A stretch of DNA of 64,000 bases from an uncultured Pelagibacteraceae bacterium (GCA_902624455.1 CACNXQ010000002.1:186155-250154); one strand, 5' to 3'; counted from the first letter of the stretch, positions 20,644-30,520 are shown. Translations and numbers: made by a program. The notes: generated by a model not told the origin, from the sequence alone.

Positions 20644-22283
20644 TGAGCGATATGTATGAAACAAATTTAGACAAAAACCAGGCAAACTTTACTCCTCTTT
20701 CACCTTTAAGTTTTTTGAAAAGATCAGCTGAAGTATATCCAGACCGGAAATCAATAGTTCATGGAGACAGAGTTTACACATGGCGTGAAACTTATGAAAG
20801 AAGCATTCAACTTGCTAGTGCATTAAATAAACATGGCATTAAAAAAGGCGATACGGTTTCTGTCCTGTGCTTCAACACTCCAGAAATATATGAAGCTCAT
20901 TTTGGAGTACCAATGATTGGTGCAGTTCTTAATACAATCAATATCAGGTTAGATATTGATACTATTAGCTATATTTTAGAACACGGTGAGTCAAAGGCCT
21001 TAATTACAGATAATGAACTTTCACCAGTCGTTAAAAAAGCTCTTGAAAAATTAGATAAGAAAATTCTTGTCATAGACGTTGATGATAAATTGGCTAATCA
21101 TGCTAATGGCTCAGGTGAAAACCTAGGTCAATTTAATTATGAAAATTTTATTCAAGAAGGTGACAAAAATTTTGAGTGGGATTTGCCAATTGATGAATGG
21201 CAGTCACTCGCTCTAAATTATACTTCTGGTACAACTGGGCTTCCAAAAGGTGTAGTCTATCACCATCGTGGTTCATATCTTATGGCATTAGGGTCTGTGA
21301 CAGCTTTCAGTATGCCAATGCATCCAACTTATATGTGGGTGGTTCCCATGTTTCATTGTAATGGATGGGGAAATCCTTACACACTTACTGCCTTAGCTGG
21401 TACGAGCATATGTTTACGATATGTATCTGCAAAAAATCTATTTGATGCAATTGCAGATCATAAGGTTTCTCACTTTGGAGGAGCACCAATCGTACTTAAT
21501 TTTATTGCGCAAGCTACGGATGAAGAAAAAAGAGACTATTCTCATAAAGTTAATGTTGTAACGGCTGGGGCCCCACCCCCTGCGGCGACTTTAGAAGCAG
21601 TTCAGAAAATGGGTTTTGATGTCACTCATGTGTACGGTCTGACAGAAACATACGGTCATATATCACTTTGTGCATGGCAAGACGAATGGAATGAACTTTC
21701 TGTTGAGGAACAATCCAAACTACGATCAATGCAAGGAGTTAAATTTCCAATGATGGATGGCTTATCAGTGATGAACCCTGAAACCATGCAAGAAGTTAAA
21801 AATGATGGTGAAGAAATTGGTGAAATAATGATACGTGGTAATTGTGTTATGAAAGGTTATTTAAAAAATAAAGAAGAAACAGAAAAAGCAATGTCTGGTG
21901 GATGGTTTCATTCAGGTGATTTAGCAGTGATGCATCCAAATGGTTACATCCAAATTAAAGATAGAAGTAAAGATATTATTATATCCGGTGGAGAAAATGT
22001 TTCTTCAGTTGAAATTGAAAATACTCTGTACAAGCATCCGTCAGTATTATTCGCTGCTGTTGTGGCTAAACCAGATGAAAAATGGGGAGAAACTCCATGT
22101 GCGTTTATTGAACTTAAAGATAGTAACGATAAAGTTTCTGAAAAAGATATTATATCATTTTGTAAAGAAACTTTGGCTGGATTCAAGTGTCCGAAAAAAG
22201 TTGTCTTCACTGAGTTACCGAAAACTTCCACTGGTAAAATATTAAAATACGAACTAAGAGAGTCCGCCAAAGAATTAGCTTAG
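20643..22283 (+). CDS. AMP-forming acyl-CoA synthetase (medium/long-chain FadD / DmdB-like)
   Basis: LNYTSGTTGLPKGVVYHHRG, HVYGLTETYG, FHSGDLAV, PKTSTGKILKYELR; start overlaps fhs stop (TAATGA). Confidence 0.88.
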   Translation: MSDMYETNLDKNQANFTPLSPLSFLKRSAEVYPDRKSIVHGDRVYTWRETYERSIQLASALNKHGIKKGDTVSVLCFNTPEIYEAHFGVPMIGAVLNTINIRLDIDTISYILEHGESKALITDNELSPVVKKALEKLDKKILVIDVDDKLANHANGSGENLGQFNYENFIQEGDKNFEWDLPIDEWQSLALNYTSGTTGLPKGVVYHHRGSYLMALGSVTAFSMPMHPTYMWVVPMFHCNGWGNPYTLTALAGTSICLRYVSAKNLFDAIADHKVSHFGGAPIVLNFIAQATDEEKRDYSHKVNVVTAGAPPPAATLEAVQKMGFDVTHVYGLTETYGHISLCAWQDEWNELSVEEQSKLRSMQGVKFPMMDGLSVMNPETMQEVKNDGEEIGEIMIRGNCVMKGYLKNKEETEKAMSGGWFHSGDLAVMHPNGYIQIKDRSKDIIISGGENVSSVEIENTLYKHPSVLFAAVVAKPDEKWGETPCAFIELKDSNDKVSEKDIISFCKETLAGFKCPKKVVFTELPKTSTGKILKYELRESAKELA

Positions 22284-23744
22284 TTATCTTTTTGCAAAGT
22301 GCATGGAGTCATCGTGAATTCTTCCATATTTAATTCCAAGAAAGTCTTTCACGTAATTTTGTGTATTGATCCATGGTGATCGATTTCCTTGTTTTGGAAA
22401 TAAATGTATTGCTCTATGAATATATCCAGATGAAAACTCTGTTGCTAACCAATCATCTTCTGCCTTCACGTCAGATGGAATAGTTGGCACACAATGCTTA
22501 TAATTATTTTTATCCATGTAATTTATTAATCGACATGCAAACTCACAAGTTAGATCGGCCTTGAGTGTCCATGATGCGTTAATGTAACCGAATGAATTAA
22601 CAAAATTTGGAATTCCACTAAACATCATGCTCTTATAAGTCATTGTATCTGCTGGATTGATTTGCTGATCATCTATAGATAACTGAATTCCTCCAAATTG
22701 CTGAAGATTCAGACCTGTCGCAGTTACTATAATATCAGCATTTAATTCTATTCCAGATTTAAGCTTTATGCCATTTTGTGTAAATTCATCAATATGATCA
22801 GTTACGATTGTTGCCCTGTTTTCTCTGAGAGATTCAAATAGATCACCATTAGGTATCAGACACATTCGTTGCTCCCACGGATTATATGAAGGGGTAAAAT
22901 GCTTTTGAATATCATGATTTGGAAGCATTTCTTTGACATGATCAATTAATTTTCTTTTTACAAAGTTTGGGAAACGTCTGCATATTCTGTATAAAAGTTG
23001 CTGAAAAAGTACATTTCTTAGTCTAATGAAACTATATGAAAATTTTGTTGGTAGTATTTTTTTTAAAAAATTAGCAAATCTATCTTCATCTAAAGAAGGA
23101 AAATAGTAAGTTGGTGATCTTTGAAGCATCGTAACATGTTTTGACTTTTTTGCTATTTCCGGAACAATTGTTGCTGCTGTAGCACCACTTCCGATGACAA
23201 TAACTTTTTTATCCGCGTAATTAAAATCTTTTGGCCATTTTTGTGGGTGAATAATTTGTCCTTGAAATTTCTCTAATGATTGAAACTCAGGAGTATAACC
23301 ACTGTCATAATTATAGTATCCTGTTCCCGTAAATAAAAAATTACATGTAACATAGGCTATTTCTTCATTAATATTGTTAGTAACTTCTAGGACCCATTCT
23401 GACTTAGAACTATCCCAATTTGCTGATCTGACTTTATGAGAAAAAATAATTTTTTTTTCTAAATTATTCTCTTTAACAGTTTCTTTTAAATAATTTAATA
23501 TTGAAGGCCCATCAGCAATTGATTTTCTATCAGTCCAAGGTTTAAAAGCATATCCCAAAGTAAACATGTCTGAGTCTGATCTTATGCCTGGGTATTGAAA
23601 AAGATCCCATGTTCCACCAATGCTTTCTCTTCCTTCGATAATGCAAAATGATTTAGTTGGAGATTTAGTTTGCAAATAGTACCCAGCTCCAATGCCAGAA
23701 ATTCCAGCGCCTACTACTACAACATCAAAGTGTTTACTTTCCAT
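22284..23744 (-). CDS. flavin-containing monooxygenase (Baeyer-Villiger/FMO type)
   Basis: VVVGAGISGIGAGYYL, GGTWDLFQYPGIRSDSDMFTLGY, VIVIGSGATAATIVPEIA. Confidence 0.9.
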   Translation of the reverse strand: MESKHFDVVVVGAGISGIGAGYYLQTKSPTKSFCIIEGRESIGGTWDLFQYPGIRSDSDMFTLGYAFKPWTDRKSIADGPSILNYLKETVKENNLEKKIIFSHKVRSANWDSSKSEWVLEVTNNINEEIAYVTCNFLFTGTGYYNYDSGYTPEFQSLEKFQGQIIHPQKWPKDFNYADKKVIVIGSGATAATIVPEIAKKSKHVTMLQRSPTYYFPSLDEDRFANFLKKILPTKFSYSFIRLRNVLFQQLLYRICRRFPNFVKRKLIDHVKEMLPNHDIQKHFTPSYNPWEQRMCLIPNGDLFESLRENRATIVTDHIDEFTQNGIKLKSGIELNADIIVTATGLNLQQFGGIQLSIDDQQINPADTMTYKSMMFSGIPNFVNSFGYINASWTLKADLTCEFACRLINYMDKNNYKHCVPTIPSDVKAEDDWLATEFSSGYIHRAIHLFPKQGNRSPWINTQNYVKDFLGIKYGRIHDDSMHFAKR

Positions 23745-24376
23745 TAGTCGTCTTGCCTATAAATAGATATTTCAACTGCATCATATATATTATCTCTATA
23801 CTCTAATTTCGAGGCTATATTTGAAGATTGGTAAAGCTTTGAATTTCTTACATGATTCAGGTAATTTTTCAATTCTGTCTCAAAAATACCAACATTATCA
23901 GCAAAAACTACAGCATTTTGATTTAATAATGAGTGCTGTTCAAGTAGCAATAAATCTTTTAAATAGCTTTTTTTTCCGTGATCAATAAATACAAAGTCGA
24001 AGCTATCTTTTAAGGATGGTATTACTTCTGTGGCTGAACCTTCGATAAATTGTATTTTATGATCTAATCCTGCAAAGGTAACCATCTTTTTTGATATCTC
24101 AATTGATTTAGAGTCAATATCAACTGAAATCAATTTTGATCCATTAGCAATATTTGAAGCTATTAGGATAGCTGAATAACCAATGAAAGATCCGAGCTCT
24201 AATACTCTTGCTGGTTTAGACCGTAAGATTTCTTTTTTTAAGATATTGCCTTTTTCGGGCCCTACATTCATTAAAAACTTACCCGACTGTTTTACATAAT
24301 CATCAATGCATTGGGTTACAGACTCAGGATTGCCAGAGAATGTATTCTTCAAAACATAGTCAAGTGTCTCTTGCAT
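23744..24376 (-). CDS. class I SAM-dependent O-methyltransferase
   Basis: VLELGSFIGYSAILIAS, DFVFIDHGKKSYLKDL; COMT-like. Confidence 0.85.
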   Translation of the reverse strand: MQETLDYVLKNTFSGNPESVTQCIDDYVKQSGKFLMNVGPEKGNILKKEILRSKPARVLELGSFIGYSAILIASNIANGSKLISVDIDSKSIEISKKMVTFAGLDHKIQFIEGSATEVIPSLKDSFDFVFIDHGKKSYLKDLLLLEQHSLLNQNAVVFADNVGIFETELKNYLNHVRNSKLYQSSNIASKLEYRDNIYDAVEISIYRQDD

Positions 24377-24389
24377 GAATTAAGTCAGA

Positions 24390-25013
24390 TTAAATATGTT
24401 TTGCAATTCCCCAATAATGATAAGAGGCAAATTTTGGTCCAGGCACATAATTTTGATTGAGTTCAGGTATATTGAAGTTATTTGATTGAATCAGATTTGG
24501 AATGTCTACATCTAAATGACAACCCCCAGCAATGCGAGACCAATAAGGGTTTAATTTTATTTGTAAATTATGAGTTTTTTGATTTGGTGATTTGCCATGC
24601 TCAGAGAAAATAAACTTTCCATCTTTTTTTAAAACACGACTTACTTCTTTTAATGCTTTGTTGGCATCTTTAATTGAACACAAGGTATAAGTACTTAAAA
24701 CAGTGTCAAAAGTATCATTTTCGAAAGGGAGTATCTCTGCTTTCATATTTTCAAAATTTACTTTTAAGTCAAAATCTTTCGATCTTTTTTTTGCTTTATT
24801 CAATAGAATGTTATCTGGATCAATAGAAAATATTTCAGTGACATTTCTTTTGTCATAGTATTCAAAGTTGAGACCTGAACCAATTCCAATTTCTAGTACT
24901 CGACCTGTAGCAAATGGAACGACATTTGCCCTTTGTCTTGGAAAGGGTTTTCTAGCCATAATAAAATTTAAAAGATGGGGACATATGTAACGATCGTACA
25001 ATCGCTGCAGCAT
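24390..25013 (-). CDS. class I SAM-dependent methyltransferase (Methyltransf_11 type)
   Basis: VLEIGIGSGLNFEYYD, LPFENDTFDTVLSTYTLCSI, EVSRVLKKDGKFIFSEHG. Confidence 0.85.
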   Translation of the reverse strand: MLQRLYDRYICPHLLNFIMARKPFPRQRANVVPFATGRVLEIGIGSGLNFEYYDKRNVTEIFSIDPDNILLNKAKKRSKDFDLKVNFENMKAEILPFENDTFDTVLSTYTLCSIKDANKALKEVSRVLKKDGKFIFSEHGKSPNQKTHNLQIKLNPYWSRIAGGCHLDVDIPNLIQSNNFNIPELNQNYVPGPKFASYHYWGIAKHI

Positions 25014-26041
25014 TATTTGACGCCTAACTTTTTTTGAATATCTGTCGAGGATGTTGTATATCTAAATGTTAAAACTTCATCCGGCCTTGCTCTCCTAAAT
25101 GCCTCCTGAGCTGCTAACGCCGCTTCATGAAAACCAGATAAAATTAGTTTTAACTTGCCTGGATAATATGAAATATCTCCCATAGCAAAAACACCAGGTA
25201 AATTTGTCTGGAAATCCTCAGTATTAACTTGAATTTGTTTTTCATGTAGGTTAAGCCCCCAATCGTTTATCGGTCCAAGTTCCATTTTTAAGCCATAAAA
25301 AATAAGTACTTCATCACAATCAATCGATTTTATTTCACCGTCTGTACTCTTGATGGATACTGATGATAAATGATCATCATTACCATTTGCATCTGCAATC
25401 TGGTTCTTAGTATACAAAGTAACTTTTCCTTCACTAACAAGCTGTTTCATTTGCTCAACTGTATGGTTAACAGCTTTAAACTCGTCTCTTCTATGTATAA
25501 GTGTTATATGTTTTGCTATCTTTGATAGTTCAACAGTCCAATCCAGCGCACTGTCTCCACCACCAAAAATAACTACATTTTTATTCAAATAATAATTTTT
25601 GTCAGGAACTGAATATCTTATTCCTATACCTTCATATTTTGTCACACTTTCAATTGGTGGTTTTCTTGGTTCAAATGAGCCAACTCCACCTGCAATAAAT
25701 ATATTAGGCGTAATGAACTCTTTTCCTTGAGTTGTTTTTACAAACCATGAATTTTGTTCTTGTCTTATTTCATCTATTCTATCGTTTAAATCAATAGGTG
25801 TATTAAAAGGTTTTATTTGTTTTTGTAAATTTTCAATGAGAGAAAGTCCAGTACACTCTGGTAACGCAGGAATATCGTATATTGGCTTATCTGGATAAAG
25901 TTCGGAACATTGCCCGCCAATTTTATCTAAATTATCTACAATATGAGCTGAGAGACCCAAAATTCCAAGCTCAAAAACAGCAAATAGACCAACTGGTCCA
26001 GCGCCTATTATTAAACAATCTGTTTTTATGGGATCTGTCAT
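25013..26041 (-). CDS. ferredoxin/flavodoxin--NADP+ reductase (TrxR-like)
   Basis: CLIIGAGPVGLFAVFELGILGL, DKIGGQCSELYPDKPIYDIPA, VVIFGGGDSALDW. Confidence 0.88.
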   Translation of the reverse strand: MTDPIKTDCLIIGAGPVGLFAVFELGILGLSAHIVDNLDKIGGQCSELYPDKPIYDIPALPECTGLSLIENLQKQIKPFNTPIDLNDRIDEIRQEQNSWFVKTTQGKEFITPNIFIAGGVGSFEPRKPPIESVTKYEGIGIRYSVPDKNYYLNKNVVIFGGGDSALDWTVELSKIAKHITLIHRRDEFKAVNHTVEQMKQLVSEGKVTLYTKNQIADANGNDDHLSSVSIKSTDGEIKSIDCDEVLIFYGLKMELGPINDWGLNLHEKQIQVNTEDFQTNLPGVFAMGDISYYPGKLKLILSGFHEAALAAQEAFRRARPDEVLTFRYTTSSTDIQKKLGVK

Positions 26042-26092
26042 TTATTTGTAACTAATATATAATATTAAATAATCTTATTATCTAAATATACA

Positions 26093-26689
26093 ATGATTTT
26101 GCTTCGTAAGTTTTTTATATACTTTTTCATCACTATTTTAGTCGCTACAGGCCTTACTTATGCTTCATTCTTGATATTTGAAGAGGTTGCTTACGTAAAA
26201 AATGATATATGGCGTACATTATCATCTCCTGGCGATAAAGACCGGAACATGTATACCCGACTTGCTGTTTCACAGTTTGGGACGTTTGCACTTGCAAAGC
26301 CTGAAGCTGCCTATTTTCATGCATTTACTGATATCTCCGATGAGGAATTAAACGCGAAGTGCATGTATAAAGTTGCTGGAGAGGACATCGATGCAAGGTG
26401 GTGGGCATTAACAGTTTACGATAATGATGGATTTTTAATTGAAAATACTGAAAAAAATTATTCATTTAATAGTGAAAATGTAAATTTCAATTTAGATGGT
26501 GGCTTTGAAATTTATCTAACAAATAACAACCAAGCTGTTCAAGAAGTAGCAAGCAGTAATTGGTTAAGATCTCCCCAAAGTGGGAATTTTTCAGTAAGCC
26601 TAAGAATTTATTTGCCAGGAGAAGAATTTTTCTCGAATTTGAGAAGAGTTAATTTGCCTATTATTGAAAAAATTGAGTGTTTCGAATGA
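26093..26689 (+). CDS. DUF1214/DUF1254-family protein
   Basis: N-terminal TM, WWALTVYDNDGFLIENTEKNYSFNSENV, RIYLPGEEF. Confidence 0.65.
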   Translation: MILLRKFFIYFFITILVATGLTYASFLIFEEVAYVKNDIWRTLSSPGDKDRNMYTRLAVSQFGTFALAKPEAAYFHAFTDISDEELNAKCMYKVAGEDIDARWWALTVYDNDGFLIENTEKNYSFNSENVNFNLDGGFEIYLTNNNQAVQEVASSNWLRSPQSGNFSVSLRIYLPGEEFFSNLRRVNLPIIEKIECFE

Positions 26690-27213
26690 ATAGATATCTT
26701 AAAAAAGGCTTGATTGTGTTGATCACTGCATTTGTATTGCATATCGTATTTATCATCTCTTTTCCTTACGCAAAGTTATGGTACATAAGTAAAAACTGGG
26801 AGTCACAAAATATGATAAACAGTGCTTTCTCAAGAGATATTCCAAATTCAAATTCTAGGGAGGTAATCAGACCTAGTGCAGATCTACTTTATAGTGGATG
26901 TGGCTTTGACGTAACATACAAACCATTAATAATCACTTCCTCATTACCTGAAAGTTACTGGTCTATGTCATTTTTCTCATCTAATACTGACAACTTTTCA
27001 ACCATAAATGAGAATATGCAAAAAAATTCTGAAATAAAAATTTATCTCTTTGGACCCGAGTCAGAGCCTGCAATGGTTGAAGATGGAATTATTGTTGTGT
27101 CACCGTCAAATAAAGGTTTGATGCTATTTAGACAATTCATAGGTAATAGTAGTAATCTAGATGATCTTTATAGAAATCAAGAAGCACTTGAATGTAGTTT
27201 GATTGAAAACTAA
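26677..27213 (+). CDS. DUF1254-family-like membrane-anchored protein
   Basis: TM N-terminus and [21 protein letters not shown]; overlaps upstream partner by 13 nt. Confidence 0.6.
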   Translation: MFRMNRYLKKGLIVLITAFVLHIVFIISFPYAKLWYISKNWESQNMINSAFSRDIPNSNSREVIRPSADLLYSGCGFDVTYKPLIITSSLPESYWSMSFFSSNTDNFSTINENMQKNSEIKIYLFGPESEPAMVEDGIIVVSPSNKGLMLFRQFIGNSSNLDDLYRNQEALECSLIEN

Positions 27214-27530
27214 AATTGTTTTTCAGGCATTTGAATAACCAAGCCCTCTAATTCATCAGATACGGTTATTTGACAGCTCAATCGACTATTTTCTTTTACT
27301 TCAAACGCAAAATCTAGCATATCTTCTTCAGCGCCTTCTTTTTCAGGAAGTTTTGTTGTCCACTCTTCTCCAACATATACATGACAAGTTGCACAGGCAC
27401 AGGCACCTCCACAGTCACCGTCGATTCCAGGTATCTTATTTTTAACAGCACCCTCCATTATGGTGAGACCCGTTGGAACATCCACTTCATGCTCTGTTCC
27501 TCCAAATTCAATGTATTTAATTTTAGCCAT
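27210..27530 (-). CDS. 2Fe-2S ferredoxin (adrenodoxin type)
   Basis: [16 protein letters not shown] cluster motif and SRLSCQITV. Confidence 0.93.
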   Translation of the reverse strand: MAKIKYIEFGGTEHEVDVPTGLTIMEGAVKNKIPGIDGDCGGACACATCHVYVGEEWTTKLPEKEGAEEDMLDFAFEVKENSRLSCQITVSDELEGLVIQMPEKQF

Positions 27531-27585
27531 TGAGATTCCCTGTAGAATAATTCAAAATAACCATCTATTTGGGATCAGATACATC

Positions 27586-27690
27586 AAAAAAGCGCCAAAG
27601 CAAGAATTTTCCTACTTTGGCGCTTTTTCTGGGGCCGGTCGAACCCCGAAACGCATGAACGTCTCATTGCGAACCTAAATATTATGAAAC
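27586..27690 (-). ncRNA. candidate structured small RNA with intrinsic terminator
   Basis: GC-rich island in AT-rich intergenic DNA; TATAAT at 27701-27696 (-); small hairpin GCAaTGA/TCATGC; terminal 9-bp stem GCGCCAAAG/CTTTGGCGC (27592-27600/27615-27623) followed by T6 on the minus strand. Confidence 0.55.
27592..27623. terminator. intrinsic terminator (T-runs on both sides)
   Basis: GCGCCAAAG-(14 nt)-CTTTGGCGC flanked by AAAAAA and TTTTT. Confidence 0.88.
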
Positions 27691-27781
27691 TACAGATTAT
27701 ATAACAAGTACAATAAGTTAGAAAAAAATTATCAACAGTGTTATTAACAATATATCCACATAATATGAACAATTTAATCAC

Positions 27782-28771
27782 ATGATACCAAAACCATACT
27801 TACTTTTTTTAGGAGATGCGAAGGACGATTTGGCAATAAAAACAGCTGCTGGAATAAGCTACTGGAAGCCAGAATGGTGTATTGGACAACTCAGTTTTTC
27901 AAATGCAAAAGCTACACTAAATTTACCTGAATTATCAATTGAGAAAGCAGTTAAATCTGGCGCTAAAACCCTTGTAATTGGAGTTGTTAATGCTGGAGGT
28001 GTGATGCCAGAAAACTGGAAGCAAACTCTAATAGAAGCTACTCAATCAGGTTTAAATATTGCTAGCGGAATGCATACTAGACTATCGTCTATCTCAGAAA
28101 TTAAATCCTCAGCGGAAGAAAACAATGTAGAATTATTTGATTTAAGATTTAATGATCAAACTTTTTCAACTGGAAAGGGAGAAAAAAGAAGTGGAAAAAG
28201 GTTGCTTACAGTTGGTACCGATTGTTCAGTAGGTAAAAAGTATACTGCTCTTGCAATAGAGAAAGCTTTTGTCAAAAATAATATTAAAGCAAGCTTTAAA
28301 GCTACCGGTCAAACAGGAGTTCTGATTGCAGAAGATGGTATCGCCATCGATGCAATTGTGTCTGATTTTATTTCAGGGGCTGTTGAGTGGCTCTCACCAG
28401 ATAATGATGAAGATCATTGGGATATCATTGAAGGACAGGGTTCAATTTTTCATCCTTCATTTGCCGGTGTTTCATTGGGCCTTTTACATGGGAGCCAGCC
28501 TGATGCATTTGTTGTTTGTCATGAACCCACAAGGCAGAATATGCGAGGTGTCAAGACTCCATTACCAACAATTAGTGATGTCATTGACGAAACCATTAAA
28601 TTAGGATCTCTCACTAACAAAAATATTAAATGCATTGGAATATCTCTAAACACATCTGCAATGACAGAAGGAATTGGTTCATTAAAACAAGAAATTGAAA
28701 ATGAATTTGAACTTCCTTGTTTAGATCCTTTAATTGATGATCTTACTCCTTTTGTAAATCAAATTAAGTAA
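27782..28771 (+). CDS. dgcN: DUF1611 family protein, DgcN-type D-glutamate N-acetyltransferase candidate
   Basis: LLTVGTDCSVGKKYTAL, ATGQTGVLIAEDGIAIDAIVSDFISGAVEWLSP, EGQGSIFHPSFAGVSLGLLHGSQPDAFVVCHEP. Confidence 0.8.
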   Translation: MIPKPYLLFLGDAKDDLAIKTAAGISYWKPEWCIGQLSFSNAKATLNLPELSIEKAVKSGAKTLVIGVVNAGGVMPENWKQTLIEATQSGLNIASGMHTRLSSISEIKSSAEENNVELFDLRFNDQTFSTGKGEKRSGKRLLTVGTDCSVGKKYTALAIEKAFVKNNIKASFKATGQTGVLIAEDGIAIDAIVSDFISGAVEWLSPDNDEDHWDIIEGQGSIFHPSFAGVSLGLLHGSQPDAFVVCHEPTRQNMRGVKTPLPTISDVIDETIKLGSLTNKNIKCIGISLNTSAMTEGIGSLKQEIENEFELPCLDPLIDDLTPFVNQIK

Positions 28772-28777
28772 GTATTA

Positions 28778-29770
28778 ATGGTCAGTAACAAAAAAATTGA
28801 AATATTTAAAAAGTCTTGGAAGCTAAATAAATCTTTCAATATTTCTCGTAGCTCAAAATTATCTGCTGAAACCGTTGAGGTTAAAATATCTGATAGAAAT
28901 TTTGTAGGACGTGGTGAATGTGTACCTTACGGACATTATAATGAGTCTACTGATACAGTTAGTAAGCAGTTAGAGGACTTGATTGATTTTCAAAATATTA
29001 ATGAGTTATCAACTGAAAATATTCATAATTTTCTTCCTCCTGGTGCTGCACGTAATGCTATTGATTGCGCATTGTGGGATCTTGAATGCAAGATTAAAAA
29101 AACTTCTATTTGGTCCTTACTAAACATTAAAGTGCCACAAACACTTCCTAGTAGCTACACTATTGTACTGGATAAACCAGATATAATGATTGAAGATGCT
29201 CTGAAGAATAATTTTTATCCAACTATTAAAGTAAAAGTAGACTGTAATAACTTAGAATTTATTCTAACTAAAATAAGGGAACAAGTTCCTAATGCAACTC
29301 TGATTATTGACGCGAACGAAGCATTTGATATTGAAGTGCTCAGGAATAATTTAGAATTATTCAATAAAATTAGTGTCGATTTAATAGAACAACCTCTGCC
29401 TCACAGTAATGATCAACCGCTCTTAGATTTGAATTCAACAATACCAATCTGTGCGGATGAGTCATTTCATACAACGGATGACTTTAGCAATATCAAAGGG
29501 AAATATGACTCAGTCAATATAAAGTTGGACAAAACAGGTGGCTTAACAGAGGCACTAAAGATTGCGCAAGAAGCAGAAAGAAATAAATTAAAATGTATGG
29601 TTGGCTGTATGGTTTCAACTTCACTGTCTATGCTGCCAGCGGCTATTCTTTACAGTAAGGTAGATTTTCTAGATTTAGATGGACCATGCTTTCTTATAAA
29701 AGACCAAGAAAATGGCATATCTTATGAACGAGGAAAAATGATTTTCAAAAATGAAATGTGTTGGGGTTAA
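28778..29770 (+). CDS. dgcA: enolase-superfamily epimerase (dipeptide epimerase-like; DgcA-type N-acetyl-D-glutamate racemase candidate)
   Basis: GRGECVPYGHYNES, IKVKVD, LIIDANEAF, CADESFHT, NIKLDKTGGLTEAL; immediately follows the DUF1611 gene. Confidence 0.75.
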   Translation: MVSNKKIEIFKKSWKLNKSFNISRSSKLSAETVEVKISDRNFVGRGECVPYGHYNESTDTVSKQLEDLIDFQNINELSTENIHNFLPPGAARNAIDCALWDLECKIKKTSIWSLLNIKVPQTLPSSYTIVLDKPDIMIEDALKNNFYPTIKVKVDCNNLEFILTKIREQVPNATLIIDANEAFDIEVLRNNLELFNKISVDLIEQPLPHSNDQPLLDLNSTIPICADESFHTTDDFSNIKGKYDSVNIKLDKTGGLTEALKIAQEAERNKLKCMVGCMVSTSLSMLPAAILYSKVDFLDLDGPCFLIKDQENGISYERGKMIFKNEMCWG

Positions 29771-29956
29771 TTACTTTTCAGCTTTTGGTGAAAAAATTTT
29801 TTTACCGTTGTAAACACCAGTTGATAAATCAACATGATGTGGAAGTCTCATTTCACCTGACTCTTTGTCCTCAATAAAGTTTTTACTCTTTAACTTTAAA
29901 TGAGACCGTCTCATGCCTCTTCTTGAGTTAGATATCTTACTTTTTGGAACTGCCAC
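29771..29956 (-). CDS. rpmF: 50S ribosomal protein L32
   Basis: [19 protein letters not shown]... 61 aa. Confidence 0.95.
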   Translation of the reverse strand: MAVPKSKISNSRRGMRRSHLKLKSKNFIEDKESGEMRLPHHVDLSTGVYNGKKIFSPKAEK

Positions 29957-29965
29957 AATTAACTC

Positions 29966-30430
29966 CTATAGTTTTGTAGGATTTGGTGAGTCACCATAAA
30001 CTTCATTTGGATCAAACACTTTTTCCTTTGTTTTTAAAATCAATCCTGATTTATTTGCTGTATCTTCTAAGTCAATTTCTCGATAAAAACAAGATTTATA
30101 ACCAACATGGCAACTGGCACCTTTTTCGCCGATATCTACATACAGAATTATAGCATCTTGATCATCATCAATAAAAATTTGACTTATTTTTTGAACGTAG
30201 CCACTTTTAGCTCCTTTGTGCCATATTTCATTCCTGCTTCTACTAAAATAGTGAGCCTCTCTTGACAGAATGGTTTTTTCAAGTGCTTCCCTATTCATGT
30301 ATCCAGTCATTAATACTTCATTGGTACCGTTCTCAATAGTAGTAACTACTATAAGACCCTCACTGTTGAATTTAGGAGCTAGTTCTAGACTTTCTTCAAC
30401 TTGCTCAATTGACGTTCTTTTTTTGAACAT
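29966..30430 (-). CDS. hisI: phosphoribosyl-AMP cyclohydrolase
   Basis: MTGYMNREALEKTI, HYFSRSRNEIWHKGAKSGYVQ, GASCHVGYKSCFYR. Confidence 0.95.
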   Translation of the reverse strand: MFKKRTSIEQVEESLELAPKFNSEGLIVVTTIENGTNEVLMTGYMNREALEKTILSREAHYFSRSRNEIWHKGAKSGYVQKISQIFIDDDQDAIILYVDIGEKGASCHVGYKSCFYREIDLEDTANKSGLILKTKEKVFDPNEVYGDSPNPTKL

Positions 30431-30520
30431 AATTTATACTTGTAAAATAATTATTGGTGGGTTTAACTCAAAAAATTAAAATATTCAACGATATATACAA
30501 AAATTACGCAAATTGATAAT

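Noticed and set aside
27584-27781. 65-aa minus-strand ORF upstream of ferredoxin
   Set aside because: Runs through a strong intrinsic terminator and the structured GC-rich block; better explained as RNA.
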